Assembly: GCA_002403305.1 (NCBI GenBank)
Contig: DHHM01000023.1
Location: 62,001 to 126,000, forward strand
Direction: 5' to 3'
Length of the DNA: 64,000 bases
Origin: Bacteroidales bacterium UBA4772
GTDB taxonomy: Bacteria > Bacteroidota > Bacteroidia > Bacteroidales > VadinHA17
Under the pieces are notes generated by a model. The model was given only the letters and a program-made list of their open reading frames with translations. It searched no databases and was not told the origin of the DNA. Below, piece after piece: positions 16,748 to 26,050 of this stretch. The translations under genes were made by a program, and so were the position numbers. Position 1 is the first letter of the stretch; each line of letters starts with the position of its first letter.

Positions 16748-18382
16748 TCACGACTTGCGTGTCTCCTCCTTGATCCTCTGTATATGACCTCTTCCCAGTC
16801 CCTTGACCTCGCATCCGAGCTGGAAGTAACGTCTGATCCTGTCGTCACTCAGTATTCCGAAGCAGTCGATAATAGCAGCCGGCTGTCCGATCTTTTTCAC
16901 CACCATGTCAGGGTCGAGATCGAGATAGGCTGCGTGCGGCACTGCGAGTATCACTGCCTCGGCTCCCTTGAGGGCTTTGTCGAGGTCCTGTTCAATCCTT
17001 ATCTCCTTTAACTTCTCCTGGTTACGGAAGAACTGCGCCTTGCTCTGTCCCTCTGCCGGGTAGCTGTCCTGCTGTTCAAATTCCCACCAGTGCTCCACGT
17101 AGGGGTCATGTACCCTGATCTCGGCGCCCATCTCCGCCAGCTTGCGGATGACTATCTCGGAGCCGCTGTAGCGTGTGTCTCCCACATCCTCGCGGTATGC
17201 TGCTCCCAGCACCAGCACATCAGAGGCTGCAATGGGCTTGCCTATGTTGCGCAGGGCGTCGCGGGTAAGCTGCCCCACGTGCAGTCCTCGGGTATCATTG
17301 ATGTCAATGGCCATGGGGGTGATCCTGAAGATATCATCCTCAAAGCCCAGGATATGCTTGTATGCCCATACCCCCAGTCCGCCGTCCTTGGGGAGGCAGT
17401 AGCCGCCTATGCCCGGCCCGGGGAAGATCATGTTGCTGTGTGTGGGTCTCATTTTTATTGCCTTGATCACTTTGACCAGGTCAACTCCGTTACGTTCGGC
17501 GAAGAGGCTCCACTCATCCAGGAACGCCAGGATGGTGGCGCGGTAGCTGTTCTCCACGATCTTGGCTGTCTCTGATTCAATGGGCCGGTCCATTACCGTC
17601 AGCGGGAACTTTTCCGTGTTGAGCACTTCGGTGAGGAACTTCACCACGCGCTTTCTGGCCTCGTCGTTGATGCCGCTGCACACCCTCCAGAAATCGCGGA
17701 TGCTTGCCACATAGTTGCGGCCGGGCATGACCCTCTCGTAACTGTGTGCCAGCAGCGGGTCACTCTTTATGCCGCGTTTCCTGAATGCCTTTTTCATTAT
17801 CGGGTATGCCACCTGCTCGGTGGTGCCCGGGGCGACGGTCGTCTCTATCAGCACCAGTGCTGCAGGAGGAATATGTTCGGCGATCACCGCCAGCGAGGCC
17901 TCCAGGGCCGCCATATCGGTCTGCCCGGCACGCACGTTGCCCAGCTCCTCCTTGATGTAGTCGCACTGCACATCCACAACCACCACATCGGCCAGTTTCA
18001 GAACATCATAGGTGTATGTTGCCATCAGCGTCTTCTTCTCCTTCACGCAGCGGGCAATCATCGGGTCGACCTCGGGGTCCTCGGCCTTAACGGGAGAGAC
18101 ACCGCGGTTGAGCATCGGTATCTTCCAGAAGCTGCGGGCACTGGGACGCTGCATCCCTATGACGAACTTCGACGGCTTGCCTTTCTTGTCGACAGTATCG
18201 GCAACGATGGCAGCCATGACTGCGCCCACGAAGCCGACGCCCATGACAACTACTATCTCGCGACCCTTGGCACGTTCCTTTTCGACACGTTTCTTAATAC
18301 TTTCAAATTCAGCTTTATAATCCTCCGGCTTCGGCAATGGAAACTTCTCGCCGTTGGGACTTACAGAATTTTTTTCGCTCAT
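16748..18382 (-). CDS. Nucleotide-sugar dehydrogenase (UDP-glucose/UDP-ManNAc dehydrogenase family)
   Basis: A 544-residue NAD-dependent dehydrogenase that oxidises a UDP-sugar to its uronic acid, for polysaccharide or glycan synthesis. It shows a Rossmann start (IVVVMGVGFVGAVMA), TTVAPGTTEQV, the central ENSYRATILAFLDEW helix and the catalytic cysteine in GPGIGGYCLPKDGG; the C-terminal UDP-binding domain includes LGAAYREDVGDTRYSGS. At 544 residues it is about 100 longer than usual, with an extended N-terminus and an insert after the first Rossmann strand (RPSARSFWKIPMLNRGVSP). WecC-, Ugd- and WbpO/WbpA-like specificities cannot be separated here. Confidence 0.88.
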   Translation of the reverse strand: MSEKNSVSPNGEKFPLPKPEDYKAEFESIKKRVEKERAKGREIVVVMGVGFVGAVMAAIVADTVDKKGKPSKFVIGMQRPSARSFWKIPMLNRGVSPVKAEDPEVDPMIARCVKEKKTLMATYTYDVLKLADVVVVDVQCDYIKEELGNVRAGQTDMAALEASLAVIAEHIPPAALVLIETTVAPGTTEQVAYPIMKKAFRKRGIKSDPLLAHSYERVMPGRNYVASIRDFWRVCSGINDEARKRVVKFLTEVLNTEKFPLTVMDRPIESETAKIVENSYRATILAFLDEWSLFAERNGVDLVKVIKAIKMRPTHSNMIFPGPGIGGYCLPKDGGLGVWAYKHILGFEDDIFRITPMAIDINDTRGLHVGQLTRDALRNIGKPIAASDVLVLGAAYREDVGDTRYSGSEIVIRKLAEMGAEIRVHDPYVEHWWEFEQQDSYPAEGQSKAQFFRNQEKLKEIRIEQDLDKALKGAEAVILAVPHAAYLDLDPDMVVKKIGQPAAIIDCFGILSDDRIRRYFQLGCEVKGLGRGHIQRIKEETRKS

Positions 18383-18464
18383 ATTAGTGGTTTATGGTTC
18401 ATAGATTAGAGAACTAAAAATAGTAAAAAGAATTGTTCTGACCTTCACGATCAGGAACTGTAAT

Positions 18465-18500
18465 GCCTGCCGGAAAACTTCCGGCTCCCTGCCGGCAGGC
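18465..18500. repeat. GC-rich palindromic element in a divergent intergenic region
   Basis: GCCTGCCGG (18465-18473) and CCGGCAGGC (18492-18500) form a perfect 9-bp inverted repeat, and CCGGAA/TTCCGG (18470-18484) nests inside it. The 308-base gap (18383-18690) lies between a leftward and a rightward gene, so a terminator role is unlikely; a REP-like element or operator is possible. No gene is seen in the gap. Confidence 0.4.
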
Positions 18501-18690
18501 GGATGCAACATTGCTCCCTGATGTGAACCGGTGAACTCCGGAGTGTTCTCCCTCTATTTGCATCCATCATTTCCTGAGTCCTGCATTGTCGCTGACTCGT
18601 TCTATGCTCTGTGACATCTTTTCAGTCCAACTGCTGTCGACGGGCACAGTTTTTGTAGCAGACAGGTTGAACAACCCTTACCTTCTGACT

Positions 18691-20088
18691 ATGAAACGCT
18701 ATCTTCCAATGGTGTTGCTGTTGCTGTTCAATTTCACGGCCACAGAACTCTATCCCCAGAAATTTTATCTTGGTGCCGGTTCAGGCATCAATGTCTCAGA
18801 CCTGCACAGTACAACCACCTACGGTCACTGGAAGTCCAAGCCGGGGCCTTCGGCGGGCTTCTTTGCCGGCTGGCAGATGACCCCGACACTGGGGCTGAAT
18901 GCGGGCGTCGACTATTCGACGGTTTACTATGAGTATCACAGGTATAACCAATCATACTATCCGAATGGTATTTACCTGATGTATTCATCTATCTGGATGC
19001 CACCGTATATCAACAACCTGGAGAGTGCCAACTACAGTTTTGTGACCCTGCCGCTGCAGCTGACAGTGACCATCCCGACCAGACCGCAGCTGACCCTGGG
19101 AGCCGGAGCCTACTACTCTTTCCTGGTTGACCAGGACACTGATTACGGCTGGTACTATGATCCGGATGATTCGCTGAGAAATGATTACGGTTATGCCTAC
19201 ATGATTAGACTGGACTACCCGTTGCTTGAAAATATTGATCTGTTTGTGCGGGGGAGATACAATACCGGACGGAGGTTTCTGACCGCAGTGCCGGAGAGTA
19301 AGCACGGATCCACGGATCTCACTATCGGACTGATCTGCAGGTTGGGGAGAACCGGTGATGAAGGCGCGGGGGCGAAAGAGGACGCTAAAGAGGATGCTGG
19401 AGAGGTCAATGAGGATATCTACCTTACATGGCGGACAGGAGTAAATCTCTCATGGAACTCGGGAGACATTCTGAAGGAGAAATACTCGTCCTATGCGGGA
19501 CCGTCGGCAGGCTTCGCTATGAACTTCAGGATCAGCGGGTCAAAGACATGGTTCCGTACCGGGCTTACCCTGGAACGCCAGGGATATTCAATGCGCGACT
19601 CCAGTGATCTCTATTACCTCTATCATGACTGGTCGGGGTCCGGAGATTACGATTATTACGTGGACAGCAGAGTGAGCGTAGATTACGCGGTGATACCTGT
19701 GCTTATCGACTTTCACTTCGGGGGGAATGAGACCTTCTCCTTCAGCACCGGACCATATTTCGCCGCCAGGCTTAATGCCCGCTGTACCGGCACGGCAATG
19801 AGGGAGACTTTCAGCAACGGATCCTACACTCTTGAAGAGACTACCATCCATGATGATCTTACGGAACTGATAAAGAGGAACGACTTCGGATGGCTGGCCG
19901 CAGCAGGGGTTGCCATACCGCTGCACGGTAACCTGAAGCTGGATATAGGGATAGAATACAGGCAGGGATTTTCCGAGGTCTTCAATATGGCCTCCAGCGG
20001 GATACCGAAACCTAATCCGAAGGACGTATTTATACGGAACAGTGCCCTGGCCTTGCGGGCAGGACTCAGCGTTCCGCTTTACAGGTAA
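18691..20088 (+). CDS. Outer-membrane protein with two tandem beta-barrel domains (PorT/OMP_b-brl-like)
   Basis: I start the gene at the ATG at 18691 because it begins a good signal peptide (MKRYLPMVLLLLFNF, then TATELYPQ); the frame is open farther upstream. The 465-residue product has two similar halves of about 200 residues: the first opens KFYLGAGSGINVSDLH with GPSAGFFAGWQM, the second YLTWRTGVNLSWNSGD with GPSAGFAMNFR. A charged linker (GAGAKEDAKEDAGEVNED) separates them. Alternating aromatic and polar residues fit 8-stranded outer-membrane barrels as in PorT-type proteins. Function is unknown. No -7 element of good quality is close to the start. Confidence 0.75.
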   Translation: MKRYLPMVLLLLFNFTATELYPQKFYLGAGSGINVSDLHSTTTYGHWKSKPGPSAGFFAGWQMTPTLGLNAGVDYSTVYYEYHRYNQSYYPNGIYLMYSSIWMPPYINNLESANYSFVTLPLQLTVTIPTRPQLTLGAGAYYSFLVDQDTDYGWYYDPDDSLRNDYGYAYMIRLDYPLLENIDLFVRGRYNTGRRFLTAVPESKHGSTDLTIGLICRLGRTGDEGAGAKEDAKEDAGEVNEDIYLTWRTGVNLSWNSGDILKEKYSSYAGPSAGFAMNFRISGSKTWFRTGLTLERQGYSMRDSSDLYYLYHDWSGSGDYDYYVDSRVSVDYAVIPVLIDFHFGGNETFSFSTGPYFAARLNARCTGTAMRETFSNGSYTLEETTIHDDLTELIKRNDFGWLAAAGVAIPLHGNLKLDIGIEYRQGFSEVFNMASSGIPKPNPKDVFIRNSALALRAGLSVPLYR

Positions 20089-20119
20089 AGATCTGATGAG
20101 ATATAAGCACAGCCGGGTG

Positions 20120-21433
20120 ATGAAAACTATAACGGAAAAATGGGAGATGAGTAGTATGGCATTAATAATTGCCATCATGATGCTCATTCTTGCCTCATGT
20201 ACTGAAGATCCTTCACGCAGAATCCTGGAGAACTATCAGTTCTACTTTAATAACAGCCAGGAATCCAGGTTGCTGGCAGGAGAGTCGCTGGATGTGTCAG
20301 CGTGGTTCCAGGTATATACCAATACATCTGCGAAGGTCGATTCTGTAAGAGTGATTTTTGAGCCTGTCCAGGGAGGCGGATCAATCTCACAGGAACGTGA
20401 ATATGTCTCTTCCGGACAGGATATCAGTGCAGTTTGGACCCTGGGCTACGAAACATTCAGGCAGGTGCTGAAGGCATCGGTCTGGAACCTTTCCGGCAGC
20501 CTTATGACCTCAATAGACCTGGTTGCCTATGGCTTCAGGGAGGATGAGTGGGACGGAGTCACCGGCACACCGGAGGTGCAGATAATGGATATGGTGGCTG
20601 ATACCGTCAACAGGGTTACCTTCATTACCGCTGGCAGTTATCTCTACAGGCAGGGGGAAAGGTACTACCAGTGGGAAAGGGTCAACGATCCCGTTTTCAA
20701 TTCCCCGGACAGACCGCGTACCGTTGAGATAGACAGTAACGGTGTGATATATGTCAGTACCTCGGGCGGAAATATTTTCAGGAGCCTGGATCACGGATCA
20801 TCATGGCAGCCTTGCACCAAACCGTGGCCCGAACGCTCACACTACCACCAGATATATGTCTCCAACGACAACAGGCTGTGGGTTTATACGGCCGGGGAAC
20901 CGATAAGATACTCTGACGACAGGGGTGTGACATGGCATGACGCCGGAGCCGGCATGTCTGAGCAGAGGCTGGGTGATGTCTTCAGGATGTCAGACAGGGC
21001 TCTGATAAAGCACGGCCTCGACTGCTGCAGCCTGATGATTTCTGATGACGACGGCCAGACATGGACGCAGCTGACAACCCCGGCCTATTCTCAAAAACTG
21101 TATGTCACTGATGATGATCAGATCTTCATCATCTGCGACCAGGGAACGGGAGAGGTTATCTACCGGTCGGACGACCGGGGAACAACTTTTTTAAGTGTCC
21201 ACAGCGTGAGTGTAGCATTCAGATCATCCTTTGACAATATCTTTACCAAATGGGGCGATTACTGGTATGTTGCCATTCCCGGATTCGGGATAATGACATC
21301 ACACGACCTTGATGAGTATGAAAATTACTGGCTCTTCCCTGATCTTCGCACACTCTATGTTGATCATAACGGGGTACTGATGGTAAAAGACTTTGATTTC
21401 AATACCCTCTACTATCGAAATAACTCTCATTAG
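20120..21433 (+). CDS. Lipoprotein with Asp-box (BNR/sortilin-like) beta-propeller repeats
   Basis: The start is taken at 20120 because an upstream start would overlap the barrel gene; the product is then 437 residues with lipoprotein signal MALIIAIMMLILASC. At least four Asp-box motifs (S-x-D-x-G-x-T/S-W) occur: SLDHGSSWQ, SDDRGVTWHD, SDDDGQTWTQ and SDDRGTTFLS, evenly spaced, indicating a beta-propeller like those of sialidases or photosystem assembly factors. Catalytic residues of sialidases are not apparent, so a binding or structural role at the cell surface is more likely. Confidence 0.75.
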   Translation: MKTITEKWEMSSMALIIAIMMLILASCTEDPSRRILENYQFYFNNSQESRLLAGESLDVSAWFQVYTNTSAKVDSVRVIFEPVQGGGSISQEREYVSSGQDISAVWTLGYETFRQVLKASVWNLSGSLMTSIDLVAYGFREDEWDGVTGTPEVQIMDMVADTVNRVTFITAGSYLYRQGERYYQWERVNDPVFNSPDRPRTVEIDSNGVIYVSTSGGNIFRSLDHGSSWQPCTKPWPERSHYHQIYVSNDNRLWVYTAGEPIRYSDDRGVTWHDAGAGMSEQRLGDVFRMSDRALIKHGLDCCSLMISDDDGQTWTQLTTPAYSQKLYVTDDDQIFIICDQGTGEVIYRSDDRGTTFLSVHSVSVAFRSSFDNIFTKWGDYWYVAIPGFGIMTSHDLDEYENYWLFPDLRTLYVDHNGVLMVKDFDFNTLYYRNNSH

Positions 21434-21468
21434 CACGATCTGACTGATCCGGTAAGTTGTTGCCTCAG

Positions 21469-21495
21469 TTGTTATACTGTTTTCATGTATCTTTG
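21469..21495 (+). promoter_or_regulatory. Bacteroidota-type promoter before the small lipoprotein gene
   Basis: TATCTTTG at 21488-21495 is an exact TAnnTTTG -7 element; TTG at 21469-21471 lies 16 bases upstream. It precedes the ATG at 21541 by 45 bases and could drive the lipoprotein, TonB-receptor and barrel genes. Confidence 0.6.
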
Positions 21496-21540
21496 TTATC
21501 AGTTCTGGTTATTATCAGAACTGAAACAAAAACCACAGCC

Positions 21541-21942
21541 ATGAAAACGACTTTGTCATTGATGCTTCCTCTCCTGCTGATTATTCTCTCCTCATGCGGC
21601 AAGGAGCAGGAGACCGACCGGTTCACACTTCTGACGGCCCACGTCTGGACCAGCGACAGTCTGCTTGCCAATGGTGTTGATGCAAGCGGACCGGGAGAGA
21701 CTCTGGAGAAGTTCAAGGGAGACGCGACCTTCAACAAGGACGGAACGGGTACCTTCGGACAATATTCAGGGACATGGATGCTTGTTGACAATGATGCCAG
21801 CCTCGCGATCAGCTCTCCTGATCTGCCGGTACCATCGATCGCAACCACAATAGCAGAGCTGACATCCACTTCGCTTAAGGTGACATTCGTCTATCCTGTC
21901 CCTGTCTCGCTCAATATCCGGATGACATTCAAACCGAAATAA
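21541..21942 (+). CDS. Small lipoprotein, lipocalin-like fold
   Basis: The ATG at 21541 begins a clear lipoprotein signal (MKTTLSLMLPLLLIILSSCG); the 133-residue product then has a small beta-rich domain with DATFNKDGTGTFGQYSGTW, a pattern common in Bacteroidota lipocalin-like lipoproteins. Function unknown. The stop codon overlaps the TonB-receptor start by one base (TAATG), so the two are translationally coupled and may act together in the outer membrane. Confidence 0.75.
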   Translation: MKTTLSLMLPLLLIILSSCGKEQETDRFTLLTAHVWTSDSLLANGVDASGPGETLEKFKGDATFNKDGTGTFGQYSGTWMLVDNDASLAISSPDLPVPSIATTIAELTSTSLKVTFVYPVPVSLNIRMTFKPK

Positions 21943-24191
21943 TGCGTTTAGTCGCAGTCCTTCTTCTTGCGTTTGGGTTGCCTTCTCATGGAGTTGTCTC
22001 TGCGCAGGTCTCAGTCAGCGGTAGGGTGACCGACAGGTTTTCCGGGGAGCCGCTGCCTGACGTCTACGTCATCTATGGCAGAGGCGTGGGTACTACCACT
22101 GATACCGGGGGCTTCTACACCTTCTCCGCCGCTCCGGGTTCACTCAGGGTTGAATTTAAATACATCGGATATAAAACGCATACAGGGACCATTACCCTGA
22201 AGGAAGCTGAACCCCTCGAACTGAATGTCATGCTGGAACCTGAGGCACAGCTCCTTGGCCAGATAGTGGTGAGCGCTGACAGGATGGAGCAGAAAAGGTC
22301 GGAGCTGACTGTCTCAATGGATGTCATAAAGCCGGAATATATCTTCCGGACCCATATAACCGATGCGCAGGAGCTGATAACCAAAATTTCGGGCATCGAG
22401 GTGCTTGACGGACAGGCCTCGGTCAGGGGTGGCAGCGGATTCAGCTACGGCGTCGGCAGCCGGGTGCTGGCCCTCGTTGACGGCCTGCCCATGATGTCGG
22501 CAGATGCCGGAAACATAAAATGGCAGTTTCTGCCGCTGGAGAACCTGTCGCAGGTGGAGATAATAAAGGGAGCCTCTTCGGTTCTCTATGGCTCCTCAGC
22601 CCTGAATGGGGTGATAAACTTCAGAACCGCCGATGCGTCAAACGTGACGGTGACAACATTCTACACGGAGGGAGGCATCTACGGTGCTCCCCGTAACCGC
22701 GACTGGAAGTGGTGGGATAGACCCAGAATCTTCGGAAGTGCATCCTTCTCCCACCTGCGGAAAATTGGGAATACGGATCTTGGCATCGCATTTAATCTTG
22801 CCTCCGACAATGGCTACAGGAAATACAATGATGAGACCATGGGAAGAATCAGTCTCAGGCTAAAGCATTACAGCGGCAGGGTGGAGGGACTGAAATACGG
22901 AGTGAACCTCAGCGGAGGAAAGACATACAAAGCTGATTTCATCCTGTGGGAGGACGCTGAATACGGGGCGCTGAAACAGGACACCTCCACGGTGTCGAGA
23001 CTGCACGGATACTTCCTTGCCGCCGACCCGTTCATCTCGCTGAGCCGCAACGGCAGGATAAAGCATGACATACGCCTGCGCCTGCAGTCGTCAGCCAACC
23101 GTTTTCCCGTCAGGACCGCAAACAATTCTGCCGCGTTCTCCGTCTACGGTGAATACCAGTTCTGGTACAGGTTCTCAGATCATTTTAACCTGACGGCAGG
23201 CTTTGCTGAGACCTGGAGCAGCGTCACCTCCAATTTCTTCGGTGATCACCGTGCGCTCAATCTGGCGGGGTTTGCACAGCTGGAGGCAAGACCTCTGAAC
23301 AGGCTGAAGGTCACCGCCGGCGTGCGTGTGGAGCAGAACATACTCGACGGCGAAGGTGACGGGGTTGTCCCTGTCTTCAGGACCGGCATCAACTGGCAGG
23401 CGGCGGAGTATACCTTCCTGCGGGCCTCCTTCGGGCAGGGCTACCGCTATCCATCCATTGCCGAGAAGCATGCCACGACAACCCTCGGCTCGGTGAGGAT
23501 CTTCCCGAGTCCGGGTGTCCGGGCAGAGTCGGGCTGGAGCTCCGAGATAGGGATAATGCAGGGATTCATGCTCGGTGAGATCAGGGGAGAGGGTGACCTG
23601 GCTCTCTTTTTCTCACAGAACAGCGACATGATTGAATACATCTTCGGCATACACCAGGATCCGGTAACGGGATTATCCGACCTGGGCTTCAAGGCTACCA
23701 ATGTGGAGCAGTCGAGGATCTACGGCGCTGAGACTGAGATAATGCTCCACAGGTCATTCGGCACAGTCGATATAACACTTACCGGCGGATACACTTTTGT
23801 TTACCCGGTTGAATACAATGCCTTTACCGGTCAGAATACAGATGTTTTTCTGAAATACCGCAGGAAACATACTGCGAAGGCTGGTTTGCAGGGTGTGCGT
23901 GACAGGTTCGAGGCAGCCGTTGACATCTATGGTAGGTCAAAGACGCTCAGCATCGATGATGTCTTCCTTAATCCCCTAACCAGGGAGGAGATCCTGCCGG
24001 GCTTTTACGACTACTGGCAGTCGAACAATAACGGCTATTTACTGATGGACTGCAGCGTCGGATACAGGTTGAGTAACACCATGAAGGTCTCCGTGGCGGT
24101 AAAGAATGTCACAAACACCGAATATATGGGCCGGCCGGGAGACGTGCAGCCCCACCGCAACTTTAGCCTCCGGCTCAGCGGCAGATTTTAA
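21942..24191 (+). CDS. TonB-dependent outer-membrane receptor
   Basis: A 749-residue receptor: signal peptide (LVAVLLLAFGLPSHG), a CarboxypepD_reg-like domain (VSVSGRVTDRFSGEPLPDV to about residue 100), a plug with LITKISGIEVLDGQASVRGG and LENLSQVEIIKGASSVLYG, then a long beta-barrel ending in an aromatic residue (NFSLRLSGRF), as expected for outer-membrane insertion. The size and the absence of a SusD partner argue against a SusC-type glycan importer; a metal-complex, cobalamin or peptide substrate is more likely but not determined. It is coupled to the upstream lipoprotein gene. Confidence 0.92.
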   Translation: MRLVAVLLLAFGLPSHGVVSAQVSVSGRVTDRFSGEPLPDVYVIYGRGVGTTTDTGGFYTFSAAPGSLRVEFKYIGYKTHTGTITLKEAEPLELNVMLEPEAQLLGQIVVSADRMEQKRSELTVSMDVIKPEYIFRTHITDAQELITKISGIEVLDGQASVRGGSGFSYGVGSRVLALVDGLPMMSADAGNIKWQFLPLENLSQVEIIKGASSVLYGSSALNGVINFRTADASNVTVTTFYTEGGIYGAPRNRDWKWWDRPRIFGSASFSHLRKIGNTDLGIAFNLASDNGYRKYNDETMGRISLRLKHYSGRVEGLKYGVNLSGGKTYKADFILWEDAEYGALKQDTSTVSRLHGYFLAADPFISLSRNGRIKHDIRLRLQSSANRFPVRTANNSAAFSVYGEYQFWYRFSDHFNLTAGFAETWSSVTSNFFGDHRALNLAGFAQLEARPLNRLKVTAGVRVEQNILDGEGDGVVPVFRTGINWQAAEYTFLRASFGQGYRYPSIAEKHATTTLGSVRIFPSPGVRAESGWSSEIGIMQGFMLGEIRGEGDLALFFSQNSDMIEYIFGIHQDPVTGLSDLGFKATNVEQSRIYGAETEIMLHRSFGTVDITLTGGYTFVYPVEYNAFTGQNTDVFLKYRRKHTAKAGLQGVRDRFEAAVDIYGRSKTLSIDDVFLNPLTREEILPGFYDYWQSNNNGYLLMDCSVGYRLSNTMKVSVAVKNVTNTEYMGRPGDVQPHRNFSLRLSGRF

Positions 24192-24213
24192 GGATTTTTA
24201 TTAGTTTTAAGGG

Positions 24214-24915
24214 ATGATCACGTTCCGAAAACATCTCTGTTTATTTTTGGTTGCAGTTCTTTCAACCATTGCGTTAATGCCTTTGTCTGCGCAGGATGAC
24301 AGCTCCTCATCATGGAGTGCCGGTGCCGACCTTGTTACCAGTTTTGTCTGGAGAGGCACCAGGCTGGGCAGCGGTCCGCACCTGCAGCCGGGGATGGAAT
24401 ATTCCACCGGCCCCTTTACCGCAGGTGCCTGGGGATCATTCGACATGAACGGGTATGAGGAGGTGGATCTCTACTTTGCCTTTGACCTGCCCGGGGGATT
24501 TACCCTGGGTATGCAGGACTATTACCTGCCGGAGCTGCCATATTTTGAATATTCAGCTGCTGACGGAGCCCATGCCTTTGAGGTCAACCTCGACTGGGAG
24601 TCGGACAATGTGTGGCTGAGTGCCAACTATATCATCAACGAGGCAGGAGCAGTGGGGTCATACGGCAACGATCTCTATTTTGAAGCCGGAATCTCTTTTG
24701 AATATTTCAGCCTCTTCATGGGGGCCGGCAGTGGCTGGCACACCGGGAGCGGCAGCTTCAATGTCTGCAACCTCGGGCTGGAGGTTACGCATGATATCGC
24801 AATAACTGAACTATTCTCCGTTCCTGTCACCGGGCAGCTTATCTTCAATCCCGACATGGAGCAGATGTTTCTTGTTGCCGGGTTTGCCTTGCACACTTTT
24901 CAATCCTCCCGTTAA
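24214..24915 (+). CDS. Outer-membrane beta-barrel protein (TorF-like)
   Basis: A 233-residue protein with signal peptide ending MPLSAQ, then ADLVTSFVWRGTRLG, a motif shared with small barrels of the TorF/Gcw_chp type, and many aromatic-rich amphipathic strands; the last residues (LHTFQSSR) are not the usual terminal aromatic. It follows the TonB receptor by 22 bases and is probably in the same operon. Function unknown. The following 268-base gap up to the PAP2 gene shows no gene. Confidence 0.7.
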   Translation: MITFRKHLCLFLVAVLSTIALMPLSAQDDSSSSWSAGADLVTSFVWRGTRLGSGPHLQPGMEYSTGPFTAGAWGSFDMNGYEEVDLYFAFDLPGGFTLGMQDYYLPELPYFEYSAADGAHAFEVNLDWESDNVWLSANYIINEAGAVGSYGNDLYFEAGISFEYFSLFMGAGSGWHTGSGSFNVCNLGLEVTHDIAITELFSVPVTGQLIFNPDMEQMFLVAGFALHTFQSSR

Positions 24916-25183
24916 GATTATGACGAGATAAAGGAAACCGAAGCGGCAATGAAAATATCAATCAGGATGACTATTAATGGAATATTCATCATATACATCG
25001 GCATTAACTCCTGATTAGTTAAGGTTGCTGTTCGCCCGGTGATCAACGATGAGACATCCTCACCAACCTAAAAATTATTGATCTGGCACACAAAGAACAA
25101 TTTTCGGGACGTGCAGATAAATAGGCTAAGAAACCATGTCCGAACTTTACGAAACTGTAACGTACTAATAAATAGTGTTCGTT

Positions 25184-25777
25184 ATGAAAAAGCTCATTGC
25201 ACTGTTTCTGGTACTGATGCCAGTATCTTTGTCTTCTCAGAACATTGATGTTGACATTCTCAGGTCAATTCATTCACCTGAACCCCTTCCTTCTGATGAT
25301 TTCTTCAGGTTTGTATCTGATGCTAATTTCTATGTGTATGTTGGTACTCCTGTCACCATGGCTGTTGTCGGATTGGCAGGACATGACGATGAGTTACTTC
25401 GCGACGCTGCTGCGATGGCAGCGGCAACGGCAGTAGCCTACGGAGTCGCTTTAGGTTTTAAATACACCGTCAAGCGGGAAAGACCATTTGTTGTTCATCC
25501 TGAAGATTTTGCCGATAAAACCGGGCACGACTACAGCGACAGCTACTCGTTTCCCTCCGGCCATTCAACAACGGCATTTGCCGTTGCGACGTCACTCTCT
25601 CTCGATTATCCGAAATGGTATGTCATTGTGCCTTCGTATGCCTATGCCGGCACTCTGGCTTATTCACGGATGCATCTGGGTGTTCACCATCCTTCTGATG
25701 TGCTGACAGGGGCCATAATAGGATCGGGGTGTGCCGTTCTGTCGCATTATGTCAGTAACAAGCTGAGCAAACGATAA
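25184..25777 (+). CDS. PAP2-family phosphatase
   Basis: A 197-residue exported PAP2 phosphatase. I use the ATG at 25184; the frame also has a GTG nine bases upstream. The three acid-phosphatase motifs are present: KYTVKRERPF (KxxxxxxRP), PSGHSTTAF and SRMHLGVHHPSDV (SRxxxxxHxxxD). These enzymes remove phosphate from lipid phosphates such as undecaprenyl pyrophosphate or phosphatidate, or from LPS. The protein has few strong membrane helices beyond the signal segment, so the soluble or periplasmic class is likely. It is the last host gene before the integrated element. Confidence 0.9.
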   Translation: MKKLIALFLVLMPVSLSSQNIDVDILRSIHSPEPLPSDDFFRFVSDANFYVYVGTPVTMAVVGLAGHDDELLRDAAAMAAATAVAYGVALGFKYTVKRERPFVVHPEDFADKTGHDYSDSYSFPSGHSTTAFAVATSLSLDYPKWYVIVPSYAYAGTLAYSRMHLGVHHPSDVLTGAIIGSGCAVLSHYVSNKLSKR

Positions 25778-25806
25778 GTGAGACAGTGCAGCTTATCAAA
25801 CCGGTA

Positions 25807-25853
25807 GCGGTGCGGACGGGATTGTCCCGACGCTCGCTGCGCCCGGTCGGGAC
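25807..25853. repeat. Extra copy of the tRNA-Asp 3'-end sequence with an adjacent hairpin
   Basis: GCGGTGCGGACGGGA at 25807-25821 matches 15 bases of the attachment core found again at 25869 and 31927. Directly after it GTCCCGAC (25824-25831) and GTCGGGAC (25846-25853) form a perfect 8-bp stem with a 14-base loop. This may be a scar of an earlier integration or a tandem attachment site; there is no T-run. Confidence 0.55.
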
Positions 25854-25868
25854 GAACCCTTTCATCCT

Positions 25869-25884
25869 GCGGTGCGGACGGGAC
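25869..25884 (+). repeat. Left attachment core of the element
   Basis: GCGGTGCGGACGGGAC is identical to 31927-31942 and stops matching on both sides, so the core is exactly 16 bases. It lies 167 bases before the integrase start. Confidence 0.85.
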
Positions 25885-26000
25885 CGCATTTTTATTGTTT
25901 CATTATGTTTACCTTTGTTTGAGGCCGGAGCGCAAACCCTTGTAAAATAACAATATCATAAAATTGTTCACAAAATTAAGCAAAAATAAACAAGGAATAT

Positions 26001-26031
26001 TTTGTACAAATAAGGGACAAAGTGTATCTTG
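26001..26031 (+). promoter_or_regulatory. Integrase promoter and possible recombinase arm site
   Basis: TTTG at 26001-26004 and TATCTTG at 26025-26031, 20 bases apart, match the Bacteroidota promoter; the integrase ATG lies 19 bases downstream. TTTGTACAAA at 26001-26010 is a perfect palindrome, and TTGTACAAAT (26002-26011) recurs exactly at 31852-31861 near the other end. It could be an arm-type binding site and a point of autoregulation. Confidence 0.6.
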
Positions 26032-26050
26032 CGGTTAAAATAGCACTCGA

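Noticed and set aside
17744..18409. Rightward 221-residue frame opposite the nucleotide-sugar dehydrogenase
   Set aside because: His/Cys-rich composition without any family resemblance; antisense shadow of a conserved gene.
25824..25853. Hairpin next to the left attachment core considered as a terminator
   Set aside because: Perfect stem but no T-run on either strand.
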